Shown here piece by piece: positions 5,228-12,993 of a stretch of DNA of 12,993 bases (position 1 is its first letter; every line of letters starts with the position of its first letter). Made by a program: the position numbers and the translations under genes. The stretch spans positions 1 to 12,993 of the forward strand of contig JBBRDQ010000143.1 of NCBI GenBank assembly GCA_038203695.1. The letters run 5' to 3'. The notes beneath the pieces are model-generated. The model saw nothing but the letters and a program-made list of their open reading frames with translations. It did not search any database and had not been told where the DNA came from. Source of the stretch: M3007 sp038203695. Lineage in GTDB: Bacteria; Bacteroidota; Bacteroidia; Chitinophagales; Saprospiraceae.

Positions 5228-8050
5228 ATGAAGCAATTTATTACCATTTTACTTGCCCTGAGTGTCTGGGCCGGTACCGTACACGCACAAACAATGCTTA
5301 ATGGAAAAGTCAGCGACGAGGCTGGGCTGGCCCTGACCGGCGTAAGTATTTCTGAAAAAGGAACTACGCTCGGCACTGTTTCCGGCGTCGATGGTACATT
5401 CACGTTGCGTATATCCAGTGCAAATGCGACGGTTGTTTTATCCTATACGGGATATAAAACGCTGACTGTGGCAGTGGCAGGACAAACGGCACTCAATGTG
5501 GTGCTGGAAGAAAGTGTGTCCACGCTTGATCAGGTGGTAATCGTCGGTTCGCGTCGCGGCAGCCGCGTAAAATCCGAAACTCCGGTGCCGGTGGATATTA
5601 TTACCCCCGACCAGATCCTGGCGCCAAGCGCGAAGATGGATATCACGTCTGCGCTCAATTATGCAGCACCCTCTTTCAATTACAATAAACAAACCGGCTC
5701 CGACGGTGCCGATCATATCGACCTGGCCACCTTACGCGGACTCGGGCCCGATCAGACCTTGGTGCTGATCAATGGCAAGCGGCGCCACCAGACCGCTTAT
5801 GTTTCGGTCTTTGGGACGCGCGGTCGCGGCAATTCCGGCACCGACCTGAATGCTATTTCCGGTGCCTCTATCGACCGGGTGGAAATACTGCGCGATGGCG
5901 CTTCCGCCCAGTATGGCTCGGATGCCATTGCGGGCGTAATCAATATCATTACTAAAAAAACAGTGCATAAACTGACGGGTAATGTTGGCTTTTCGGGTTA
6001 TAATGATCCGACGTACAATGCTGCCAATGCCGAGGATATCTCGCAATATTATACGGGTAAAAAATTTGACGGGCAAACTGCGTCAGTCGGCCTGAACTAC
6101 GGTTTTGCGCTGGGTAAACAAGGTGGTTTTATAAACCTCTCGGCCGATTACGCAACGGTCGGCAAAACCTACCGCCAGTCACTGGATATTAATGATATAC
6201 CCTATCCCAATTATGTGCGTCGGGGTTTTGGCGATGCCTCGGTGCAGGGCGGCGGCGGATTTCTGAATGCGGAACTGCCAGTGGGCAATGTTACGCTTTA
6301 CGCATTTGGCGGTGCCAATGCCAAGTCTTCCGATGCATTTGCGTATTCGCGTAATTTTTCCGCCCGTTCCGAACGTTTCGTTACGAGTGCCAACGGTGAT
6401 TTACTCGACCCCAATGACATCGTGCAGGAAACGGCCGATGGCAGCGAGCGTTTTTATAACCCACATATTCAGACCCAGATTCAGGATTACTCTGGTGCAT
6501 TCGGCGTGCGCGGTGGACAAGCAGAAGGCTGGCAGTGGGATTTGAGCAACACCACCGGTTACAATAATTTCCACTTTTATGGTGATAAAACCTTCAATGC
6601 GTCCACGGGTGATGCCACGAAAAATCGCTTCGACGATGGCGGTTTCTCCTTTTTACAAAACACCACCAACCTGAATTTTTCCAAAGAAATAAGCGGTATC
6701 GCTTCCGGTTTCAACCTGGCATTCGGTGCCGAATACCGCTTTGAGAATTACCGGCTCTACGCCGGAGAAGATGCTTCCTGGAAAACCGTGCGGCAAATCG
6801 TCGATCGTGTGAACGTAGATTCTACCTTCGACGCTACTGGTATTTTTACCGGACTCGATACTTCTTTTGTCTTGAAAGCGCCTGGCTCGCAGGGTTTTCC
6901 CGGTTATCAACCTGGCGACGAAGCCGACGCTACCCGCAATGTGGTGGGCGCATACGTCGATGCTGAGATCGATGTGACCGATAAATGGCTGATTGGCGGA
7001 GCAGTTCGGGTCGAAAATTACAGCGATTTTGGCGTGACGGCCAATGTCAAACTGGCAACGCGGTATAAAGTTGCCCAATTTTTCAACTTGCGCGGTTCGG
7101 TGAGCACGGGTTTTCGGGCGCCTTCTCTGCAGCAATTGAACTTCTCATCGACTTTTACGACTGTACAGGGTGCCCAAATTTTCGAGGTGAAAATTGCCCC
7201 GAATGAGAATGCCATCACCAAAGCCGCCGGGATCGAACCGCTTAAACAGGAAAAATCGGTCAATGCGAGTCTGGGCTTTACCACCCGGTTGGCCGAGGGG
7301 CTGAACCTGACGCTGGATGGGTACATGGTAAAAGTAAAAGACCGCGTAGTGTTGTCCGGGCAGTTCAGTGCGGATGATACCTCCCTGAATGCTGATTTCA
7401 CGGCGAAACTGCAGGAATTGAACGTCGCATCTGCCCAGTTTTTTGCCAATGCGGTAAATACCACCAATATGGGGGTGGATATCGTATTGGAATACAACAA
7501 GAAAATTGCTGCACACCAGAATTTAAAAATCCTGCTCGCCGGTAATGTGCAGAAAATGACCATCGACAAGGTGAATATTCCGGCACGCCTGAACAACAGC
7601 CCGTATTTTCTGAGCGACCGGGAAGAGAAGTTTATTCTGGCTTCGGCTCCGAACCAAAAAGGCGCGCTGAACCTGGAATACAGCTTCGGTAAGTTTGCCG
7701 TCGGTACACGCCTTTTGCTGTTCGGGAAAATTGTGCTGTTGGGCTACGGTGAAGACGGGCTCGGTGAGAATCCAATGGTGCCAACCGATGCCAATGAAAC
7801 GGTCTACGTGAAAGACGAATACACTTACAATGCCAAAGTAGTCAACGACTGGTATGTATCGTACAAACTTTCCAAAGGCGTACATATCTACGTGGGTGCG
7901 GATAATCTCTTCAATATCCATCCCGACCTGGCAGTCGTTCCTTCTGCCAAAAACTGGGCATTTAACTGCGAAACAGGCGGCCCCTGGGATTCCGTGCAAA
8001 TGGGCGGCAATGGCCGGCGGTTATTCGCGCGGGCGGTGCTTAATTTCTAA
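5228..8050 (+). CDS. TonB-dependent outer membrane receptor with carboxypeptidase-D-like N-terminal domain
   Basis: A 940-residue receptor. Residues 1-20 form a signal peptide (MKQFITILLALSVWAGTVHA, likely cut before QT). Residues 22-95 form a carboxypeptidase-regulatory-like beta-sandwich (LNGKVSDEAGLALTGVSI...GYKTL). A TonB-box-like DQVVIVGSR follows at 101-109. The plug domain runs from about 115 to 243 (LRGLGPDQTLVLINGKRRH, then VEILRDGASAQYGSDAIAGVINI). The 22-strand-type barrel ends in RRLFARAVLNF with a terminal Phe, the usual outer membrane insertion signal. The protein would import a ligand across the outer membrane using TonB/ExbBD energy. The ligand cannot be read from sequence. 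There is no SusD-like partner: the next gene converges, so this looks like a stand-alone transporter rather than a polysaccharide-locus SusC. The AT-rich 183-bp upstream gap carries a promoter candidate and two hairpins. Confidence 0.92.
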   Translation: MKQFITILLALSVWAGTVHAQTMLNGKVSDEAGLALTGVSISEKGTTLGTVSGVDGTFTLRISSANATVVLSYTGYKTLTVAVAGQTALNVVLEESVSTLDQVVIVGSRRGSRVKSETPVPVDIITPDQILAPSAKMDITSALNYAAPSFNYNKQTGSDGADHIDLATLRGLGPDQTLVLINGKRRHQTAYVSVFGTRGRGNSGTDLNAISGASIDRVEILRDGASAQYGSDAIAGVINIITKKTVHKLTGNVGFSGYNDPTYNAANAEDISQYYTGKKFDGQTASVGLNYGFALGKQGGFINLSADYATVGKTYRQSLDINDIPYPNYVRRGFGDASVQGGGGFLNAELPVGNVTLYAFGGANAKSSDAFAYSRNFSARSERFVTSANGDLLDPNDIVQETADGSERFYNPHIQTQIQDYSGAFGVRGGQAEGWQWDLSNTTGYNNFHFYGDKTFNASTGDATKNRFDDGGFSFLQNTTNLNFSKEISGIASGFNLAFGAEYRFENYRLYAGEDASWKTVRQIVDRVNVDSTFDATGIFTGLDTSFVLKAPGSQGFPGYQPGDEADATRNVVGAYVDAEIDVTDKWLIGGAVRVENYSDFGVTANVKLATRYKVAQFFNLRGSVSTGFRAPSLQQLNFSSTFTTVQGAQIFEVKIAPNENAITKAAGIEPLKQEKSVNASLGFTTRLAEGLNLTLDGYMVKVKDRVVLSGQFSADDTSLNADFTAKLQELNVASAQFFANAVNTTNMGVDIVLEYNKKIAAHQNLKILLAGNVQKMTIDKVNIPARLNNSPYFLSDREEKFILASAPNQKGALNLEYSFGKFAVGTRLLLFGKIVLLGYGEDGLGENPMVPTDANETVYVKDEYTYNAKVVNDWYVSYKLSKGVHIYVGADNLFNIHPDLAVVPSAKNWAFNCETGGPWDSVQMGGNGRRLFARAVLNF

Positions 8051-8059
8051 TGCGCATAG

Positions 8060-8286
8060 TAGGGTTTTTATTGATTGATGAATGCTGATTACATGATTGT
8101 TGATTTTTGAAGTGGCGCGGTTGCTTGGCATTTTCAAACTTGCCTGGTAACCATCAGGTGCTTAGATGTGGTGACAAATAAGATAGCCGTGTGTACATCT
8201 TTGCATCCGTGCGCAATCTCAAGCGCTTCCAGCCACCTCAAAAATCGACAATCATCAATCAGCATTCATCAATCAATAAAAACCTA
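8060..8286. repeat. Long imperfect inverted repeat filling a convergent intergenic region
   Basis: The left arm 8060-8115 and right arm 8232-8286 are inverted copies. Bases 8063-8090 and 8257-8284 match without error for 28 bp. Beyond that the arms continue for about 24 bp with one single-base indel and two substitutions, up to GTGG/CCAC. At the outer edge TAGGG faces TAGG. The arms are built from TGATT-type words. The 116-bp centre (8116-8231) has no ORF; it holds a small CCTGGT/ATCAGG hairpin and weaker arm similarity. Both outer edges have a TA dinucleotide, which could be a target-site copy of a MITE-like element. Alternatively it is a two-way transcription barrier, as it sits between the stop codons of two convergent genes. 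No transposase is present. Confidence 0.85.
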
Positions 8287-8292
8287 TTCCTC

Positions 8293-8305
8293 GCCTTTTT
8301 AAGGC
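8293..8305 (-). terminator. Weak hairpin after the secreted-protein gene
   Basis: On the minus strand GCCTT-AAA-AAGGC forms a 5-bp stem 15 bases past the stop codon of the T9SS-type protein. GAGGAATAGGTTTTTATT follows, so the T run is 10 bases away rather than adjacent. This is a marginal intrinsic terminator that may act together with the inverted repeat just beyond. Confidence 0.35.
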
Positions 8306-8320
8306 AAACATTTCTCCTTT

Positions 8321-11300
8321 CTAGCGCAACAGCGTCACATCTCCTTTATGAAATACCTCGCCGCCTTCCTTATTCAGATACCGGCAAGTGAAAACATAGA
8401 CATCGGACGGCGCAGGCGATCCATCAATATTGCCATCCCAGCCGCCGGACTTTCCTTCCCACACTTTTTTGCCCCAGCGATTATAGACCTGTACGTTAAT
8501 GATCTCGGTACCGATCGCTACCGGCAGGAACGTATCGTTCAACTGATCGCTGTTGGGTGTAAAGGCATTCGGGAAGTCGATGCGCGGTTCGATGATGGTA
8601 ATAATGATCGAATCGGTAAATACACATCCATCCGCTGTTGTGCCTTGTGCGAGATAAAACGTTGATTCTGTTGGTGATATAATTTGAATGGACGGGCCGG
8701 CCAAGGTATCTGTGCCATTAATAAACACAATCGTACCATCTGGCGGCGTCAACGTGCCGGTCAGCGTGAGCGGCAAACCCGGCAAAATACTAGTATCTGC
8801 CGAAGCCGTAAATGCTCCGCCATACAGCGCCGTCGTTACCGTGAAATTTATCGTATCTGCACACCCTGCGGCATCTTTGGCGATCAGATTGTAATCGCCG
8901 GTTTGCAATCCGTTGCGAATGGGGCCATTGCTGCCGCCATTGCTCCAGGTATAGGTAATGGGGGGTGTCGCATTTTCCACGGTCGCCTCGGCTGTAGCGC
9001 CGGCATCACCCGGACAGCCCGGATTTACTACGACATCGGCGACTAACGTACAACATGGCACCACATTAATCGTCCGGGTAGTGGTCACCGAACAACCGGT
9101 GGAAGATTTGATGGTCAGGGTAACGATTTTCGGACCCGCCGTAGCGAAGGCATACGTCAGCGGACCTTGCGTGGTAGCCGTATCGACTGTAGTGCCGTCG
9201 CTGATTAGCCAGTTCCAGCCTGCGATCGTGCCATTTACAACAGTAGAACTATCGATCAGGGTCACCGTTTGATTAACGCATACGGTGCTGTCGCCGGGGG
9301 TGATGCCGATATTGGCAACCGGACCCTGAAATGTGCTCGAACCGCCAAAATCAATCTGAAAACCGTTGCTGGTCGAGGTGAAATTGTTGATTACCAACGC
9401 ATACGTTCGGCCGGCGATCATATTCAATTCCTGTAAGAAAGCGTCGTCACCCGGATCTGTACAGCCCGGATCTTCCTCCACATCCGGATCACCAACGACT
9501 AACCCAGTCGGCCCCATACACGGACTTGGAATAAAGAAGTCGCCGGATGCCATGCAGCGTTCGATGATTTTATTGCTGCAATTGCCCACGCCATTCGGTA
9601 GGCGGTAGACCACAAAGTCGAGATCGTCGGCAGGGTTGTTCGGCGTGAGGGTAAAGGTGAGCGGTCCGCTGGTTTCAGCAGTCCATACATACCAGGTGGA
9701 AGTGGTTTCGATCCCGTTTATGAAAGGCGCGAAACAGGGCGCATTATCCATTTCGGTCGGATCATTTCCGGCGCCCACCACGGCTACAACGTTGAAGGAT
9801 GATTTATCACATAAGACGATTGCCGTCGGGCAGTCGCCGGAAGTAACGCCTTCGGAGAAGAAATTGCGGATACAATATTGAAAACTACCTGGGCTCTCCC
9901 CATCGATGCGAACATAATAGGTCTGTCCGGGGGTCAGATTCTGCACCAGCAATTCGCCAATCGGGTTAAAAGAGACCGAACAGGCCAGTTCCGTCAGCAG
10001 GTTCGGGCAGGTGCCGCTATACACCGCGATGCGCGGGGCCTGCATGGTGCCGCCGGGCAAATTGAAAGAGGCACCGTTGACAGTGACTACAGCAGAGCCG
10101 GCCACCGCGGTAAATTGCAGCCACACATCCTGATTGGCAGTCGGCCAGCACGAAGGGAGCGGAACATTGCTCGGAGTGGCGAACGTGTTATCGATGGCGG
10201 CGATTTGCGAACAAAAATTGGTGGGGTCAGTGATCACAATGGCATCGACGCATTCATCGCCCGGGACTGCCTGGTCGGTGTTTAGCACACAATACTGAAA
10301 GGTGCCAAAAGCATCGGCATCGGCACGGATGAAATACGTCTGACCGGGTACCAGGTTGTTTAAAACCACGGAAGCGGAGCCATTCCCGAAAAATACATCA
10401 CATCCCAATTCGGTAAGATTGCCACAAGCGCCGCTATAAACCGCTACCTGGGGCGTTTGCGCGCCCGTAAAGGTGGGACTGTTGATACTGATCAGGGCTT
10501 TTGCAGCGACTGCCGTGAAAGAATACCAGATATCACCCGTCGTGTTGAACCAGCAACTTGGCAGCGGAACATCGCTGTTGTAAGCCAGCGTATTATCGGA
10601 GCCATCTATCGCGGAACAAAAATTGCTGGGGTCTGGAATTGGAATGGCGTTGGCGCAATCATCGCCCGGGATGGATACGCCGTCGTTGGTGATACACAAT
10701 TGGAAGGTGCCTGCATTGATGCCGGTTACCCGGATAAAATAAGTCTGGCCTGTCACTAGCCCGCTGAATGATAATTTAGCGGAGGAGGAGAAATTGTTGT
10801 TCGGGAAACAGTTTAATTCCACCAAACCGTTGCAGGTACCGCCGTAGAGCGCCGCTTGCGGACCCAGCATAGTGCCGCCAATGGTGGTCCCGTTGCCGTT
10901 GCCATTTACATTGATGATTACTTTTTCGTCCGTGGCGGTAAAGGAAAACCACACGTCATTATTCGGGAAAAACCAGCAGGACGGCAGTGCATCTACACTC
11001 GGCGTGGCATCTGAATTGTCGAATTCGCCGATATTGGAGCAATAATTGGTCGGATTGGGTATATTGATGGCCGATGTGCAGTTGTCCGGGATGGGGATAA
11101 CCGGTGTCGGGTCGGGACATACGTCGGGCGAGCAGGCCCAGGTAATCTCAAACCCATCCAGCGGGAAGAAAAAATCCGAAACAAAACTGATACTGGCGCA
11201 ATCGGTCGGAATTTGTAATTCGATGTTTTGACCCATCCCGGACACTTTTTGGACCAGGCCCAGCGGGTTGAGCGCTGTGCCTTGAAAAACCCGGATCAGG

Positions 11301-12034
11301 TCGAAATCAGCATTGGTCGTATAATTTTCGATGGTGACATAGATACACTGGTGCGGATCGGTCGGGCAAATATCGAAGGTAAGATTTTCGCCAAAATCAT
11401 ACGGCTGCAGCGGTCCGCCGGAATCGTACAGCGTTCCCTGGCAAAAACTACTGCCGGGCTCTACACCCATATTGATCGCCGGGATGAATTTTTCCGCACA
11501 GAGTTTAAAAGTCCCGGCATTGGAGGCTGCCGTGGCTGAATAATCATTGATGCGCAAATAATAGGTCACGCCGGGGGTAAGACCGAAAACGTCCAGAAAA
11601 ACTTCATTGACATTGACGGCGGCCGAGGCGCAATCCAGTTCCTGTACACCATCGACGCAATCGCCCCGGTAAAGAGCCACCTGCGGCATTTGCATGGTGC
11701 CGTTGCCCATCGTATTGCCCAATACACTGATGTGTACATCGAGAATACTGCCATCTGCCGGCACGACAAACGTAAACCAGACGTCGCGGGTAGGATCCTG
11801 CGTAAAACAGGAAGGTGTATTGATATTGGGATCGGGGTCGATGACCGTAGCGGTAGCACCCACGTTGGTGTATTGGGCAGGCTGCGAGCAGTAGGGGAGC
11901 AGCCCAAGTTCGATGGCGGTGGCGCAATCGTCATTGACTGGCTGTGCGTACGCGAGTAGCGGCGTAAGCAGGCCCAATAGTATAATCTTAAAAAGTAGTT
12001 TAACGGTACGGAGGTGTGTCGTAGAGTGGAGCAT
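8321..12034 (-). CDS. Secreted modular protein with six-cysteine repeats, CUB-like, PKD and CHU_C (T9SS type-B) domains
   Basis: A 1237-residue protein. Residues 1-30 form a signal peptide (ending LLAYA before QP). Residues 34-182 are repeat R1, then a CUB-like domain (about 194-301, FCQGTLYDSGGP), R2 (312-450), R3 (457-585), R4 (592-724) and a longer divergent R5 (about 733-899). A PKD-like domain follows (903-992), then a SprB-like repeat (about 995-1067, PITYTWSNGG...GDYNLIAKDAAGC) and an Ig-like segment. The gliding-motility-associated C-terminal domain closes the protein (about 1152-1237, FPNAFTPNSDQLNDTF, VYNRWGKKVWE). CHU_C domains direct proteins to the type IX secretion system and often to the cell surface. 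No catalytic motif is seen, so an adhesive or structural role is inferred. A -7-like TAATATTG (12086-12079) lies about 45 bp before the ATG. The T9SS machinery itself is not in the window. Confidence 0.9.
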   Translation of the reverse strand: MLHSTTHLRTVKLLFKIILLGLLTPLLAYAQPVNDDCATAIELGLLPYCSQPAQYTNVGATATVIDPDPNINTPSCFTQDPTRDVWFTFVVPADGSILDVHISVLGNTMGNGTMQMPQVALYRGDCVDGVQELDCASAAVNVNEVFLDVFGLTPGVTYYLRINDYSATAASNAGTFKLCAEKFIPAINMGVEPGSSFCQGTLYDSGGPLQPYDFGENLTFDICPTDPHQCIYVTIENYTTNADFDLIRVFQGTALNPLGLVQKVSGMGQNIELQIPTDCASISFVSDFFFPLDGFEITWACSPDVCPDPTPVIPIPDNCTSAINIPNPTNYCSNIGEFDNSDATPSVDALPSCWFFPNNDVWFSFTATDEKVIINVNGNGNGTTIGGTMLGPQAALYGGTCNGLVELNCFPNNNFSSSAKLSFSGLVTGQTYFIRVTGINAGTFQLCITNDGVSIPGDDCANAIPIPDPSNFCSAIDGSDNTLAYNSDVPLPSCWFNTTGDIWYSFTAVAAKALISINSPTFTGAQTPQVAVYSGACGNLTELGCDVFFGNGSASVVLNNLVPGQTYFIRADADAFGTFQYCVLNTDQAVPGDECVDAIVITDPTNFCSQIAAIDNTFATPSNVPLPSCWPTANQDVWLQFTAVAGSAVVTVNGASFNLPGGTMQAPRIAVYSGTCPNLLTELACSVSFNPIGELLVQNLTPGQTYYVRIDGESPGSFQYCIRNFFSEGVTSGDCPTAIVLCDKSSFNVVAVVGAGNDPTEMDNAPCFAPFINGIETTSTWYVWTAETSGPLTFTLTPNNPADDLDFVVYRLPNGVGNCSNKIIERCMASGDFFIPSPCMGPTGLVVGDPDVEEDPGCTDPGDDAFLQELNMIAGRTYALVINNFTSTSNGFQIDFGGSSTFQGPVANIGITPGDSTVCVNQTVTLIDSSTVVNGTIAGWNWLISDGTTVDTATTQGPLTYAFATAGPKIVTLTIKSSTGCSVTTTRTINVVPCCTLVADVVVNPGCPGDAGATAEATVENATPPITYTWSNGGSNGPIRNGLQTGDYNLIAKDAAGCADTINFTVTTALYGGAFTASADTSILPGLPLTLTGTLTPPDGTIVFINGTDTLAGPSIQIISPTESTFYLAQGTTADGCVFTDSIIITIIEPRIDFPNAFTPNSDQLNDTFLPVAIGTEIINVQVYNRWGKKVWEGKSGGWDGNIDGSPAPSDVYVFTCRYLNKEGGEVFHKGDVTLLR
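9863..11938 (-). repeat. Four six-cysteine domain repeats within the secreted protein gene
   Basis: R1 (11938-11489), R2 (11104-10685), R3 (10684-10280) and R4 (10279-9863) each encode about 130-150 residues with six cysteines in order. The positions are C37/49/76/126/135/179, C319/332/353/401/409/447, C460/473/494/537/545/582 and C595/608/629/676/685/721. Shared words are DxC..AI, DVWF.FTA, AxYSGxC, EL.C, GQTYFIR and GTFQ.C. R2-R4 are directly tandem, while R1 is split off by the CUB-like domain. The repeats are visible in protein but diverged in DNA, so this is old duplication rather than recent slippage. Confidence 0.85.
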
Positions 12035-12103
12035 AAACTGGAAGTATTGCGTTATTTGAATCGGATGTGTAAGCGCAGCAATATTACTATATTTGATCGA
12101 ATA

Positions 12104-12147
12104 AGTATGAGGACAGTATAAATATCAATTTACACTGTCCGCATACT
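12104..12147 (-). terminator. Strong 20-bp hairpin between the peptidase and secreted-protein genes
   Basis: Arms 12104-12123 and 12128-12147 are reverse complements at 18 of 20 positions with a 4-base loop. Read on the minus strand one of the two differences becomes a G-U pair, leaving a single C-U mismatch, which points to a role in minus-strand RNA. It begins 10 bases past the peptidase stop codon. It is followed by CTTATTC rather than a T run, so it may be an mRNA 3'-end stabiliser or an atypical terminator. An operator for the next gene, whose ATG is at 12034, is also possible. Confidence 0.6.
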
Positions 12148-12157
12148 GCTGAATACC

Positions 12158-12993
12158 TTACCAAATATTTACCCGCAGGCTTTCTACCCTGTACATCTTG
12201 TCGCCGGGTTGGATGTGAAATGCTTCGTAAAACTCGGGCACATTGACAAACGGTCCGTTCACGCGCTCTTTGGCAGGTGCATGTACGTCGGTTTTTATCT
12301 GGGAAGCCAGTGCTTCCTTGCGTTCGTGGTACATCCAGCCGTAGGCATACCCTAGAAAATAGCGCTGAACCGGCGTTAAACCACCGATTAATTTTCCGCT
12401 TTTATAAGCGGCTGTCTTTTTGAACGCATCCAGTCCGAGCAAGACACCCCCCAGATCGGCGATATTTTCGCCTTGCGAAGCGTCGCCGTTTACGTGTAAG
12501 GTATCTACCGGCATGAACTCATTGTACTGTCGGATAATAAAACCGGCACGCTGCTTAAAGGCTTCCTCATCTTTGGCGTTCCACCAGTTTTTTAAGTTGC
12601 CTTCGGCGTCGTATTGCCGGCCCTGGTCGTCGAAACCGTGGGTTAATTCGTGTCCGATCGTGGAAGCACCGGCGTAGCCGTACACGAAAGCATCGTCCAG
12701 TTCTTCATCTTTGAAACCGGGCACGGCAAAAATACCGGCTGGCAACACGATTTCATTGTTACTGGGATCGTAGTAGGCATTGTAAGTCTGCGGCGTCATG
12801 CTCCATTCGTTGCGATCGACTGGCTTGCCCAGTTTGCTGTTCTGGTAATTGTTCCACCATTGCCGGGCATTTTGCACGTTCAAAACGTACGCCTGTTTTT
12901 GGATGTCCATTTTCGAAAAATCCTTCCATTGATCGGGATAACCGACCTTTTTGTTGATTTTCGCCAGTTTGTCATACGCCCGTAGTTTGGTGC
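12158..12993 (-). CDS. M13-family zinc metallopeptidase (neprilysin/PepO-like), 3' part (5' end outside window)
   Basis: The minus-strand frame is open from the right edge (first full codon at 12991) to TAA at 12160-12158, giving 277 residues, so this is the C-terminal catalytic part. The first Met (12910) is internal, since YPDQWKDFSKMDI upstream is typical of the family. The zinc site is GHELTHGFDDQGRQYD (HExxH codons at 12652-12638). The third ligand is the Glu of GENIADLGG (codon 12469-12467), and its Asp is also conserved. NAYYDPSNNEIVLPAGI precedes it, and HAPAKERVNGPFVNVPEFYEAF holds the substrate-binding His and Arg. The chain ends in RVNIW, near the family's usual C-terminal tryptophan. 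M13 enzymes cut oligopeptides on the amino side of hydrophobic residues. In bacteria they are usually lipoproteins or periplasmic, but the targeting signal is off-window. The call is firm; the substrates are unknown. Confidence 0.93.
   Translation of the reverse strand, partial: TKLRAYDKLAKINKKVGYPDQWKDFSKMDIQKQAYVLNVQNARQWWNNYQNSKLGKPVDRNEWSMTPQTYNAYYDPSNNEIVLPAGIFAVPGFKDEELDDAFVYGYAGASTIGHELTHGFDDQGRQYDAEGNLKNWWNAKDEEAFKQRAGFIIRQYNEFMPVDTLHVNGDASQGENIADLGGVLLGLDAFKKTAAYKSGKLIGGLTPVQRYFLGYAYGWMYHERKEALASQIKTDVHAPAKERVNGPFVNVPEFYEAFHIQPGDKMYRVESLRVNIW

Noticed and set aside
8196..8203. CATCTTTG followed by CATCC, resembling a plus-strand Bacteroidota -7 box within the inverted repeat centre
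   Set aside because: The first consensus base is wrong, there is no -33 TTG at proper spacing, and no plus-strand gene follows.
8060..8286. Inverted repeat considered as part of a CRISPR array or invertible promoter switch
   Set aside because: There are only two arms in opposite orientation, with no spaced direct repeats. No recombinase gene is nearby and there is no promoter in the centre whose flipping would matter, as both flanking genes converge on it.
8684..11959. Several plus-strand open frames of 60-135 codons opposite the secreted-protein gene
   Set aside because: They have low-information composition, no family features and no promoter or ribosome signals. The minus-strand frame is continuous for 1237 residues with clear domains.
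1..12993. Search for an undescribed defence, toxin-antitoxin or mobile system
   Set aside because: All long frames are explained by housekeeping, envelope or secretion families. No transposase, integrase, nuclease, reverse transcriptase or toxin-like small gene pair was seen.

Overview
The window looks like a chromosomal segment of a Bacteroidota bacterium, most plausibly a Saprospiria/Chitinophagia-type lineage. That placement is inferred from gene content and promoter style, not from a database match. The pointers are: a Bacteroidota-type LptD; a TonB-dependent receptor with an N-terminal carboxypeptidase-D-like domain; a large secreted protein ending in a CHU_C / type IX secretion type-B sorting domain; and -7 boxes of the TAnnTTTG kind with few Shine-Dalgarno sequences. 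Base composition looks even along the genes, and I see no phage, transposase, CRISPR array or obvious foreign island.

Layout. Bases 1-1769 (+) are the 3' part of lptD. Then comes a compact tRNA-Glu(UUC) unit on the minus strand (promoter 1903-1934, tRNA 1814-1885, terminator 1776-1808). Next is a minus-strand pair: miaE (3880-4485), a diiron tRNA hydroxylase, followed 88 bp downstream by a UbiD-family decarboxylase (1968-3791). Divergent from miaE, with only 25 bp between start codons, is a SpoU/TrmH-type RNA methyltransferase (4511-5044, +). A 183-bp AT-rich gap with two hairpins leads to a 940-residue TonB-dependent receptor (5228-8050, +). The receptor converges on a 1237-residue secreted modular protein (8321-12034, -). 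Between the two lies a long inverted repeat (8060-8286). The last gene is the 3' part of an M13 (neprilysin/PepO-like) metallopeptidase (12158-12993, -), separated from the secreted protein gene by a near-perfect 20-bp hairpin.

Functional picture. Three units concern tRNA (tRNA-Glu, the tRNA hydroxylase, and an RNA methyltransferase whose target is unknown). The rest concerns the envelope: LPS export (LptD), TonB-dependent uptake, a T9SS-exported cysteine-rich protein, and a probably exported peptidase. All protein-coding genes look ordinary and intact apart from the two cut by the window edges.

The most unusual structure is at 4480-4516: a perfect 15-bp inverted repeat with a 7-bp centre that carries both divergent start codons and back-to-back -7-like boxes, suggesting a shared control site and leaderless mRNAs. 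Second are the long inverted repeat between converging genes and the set of six-cysteine repeats in the secreted protein. I did not find a convincing undescribed defence or mobile system here.
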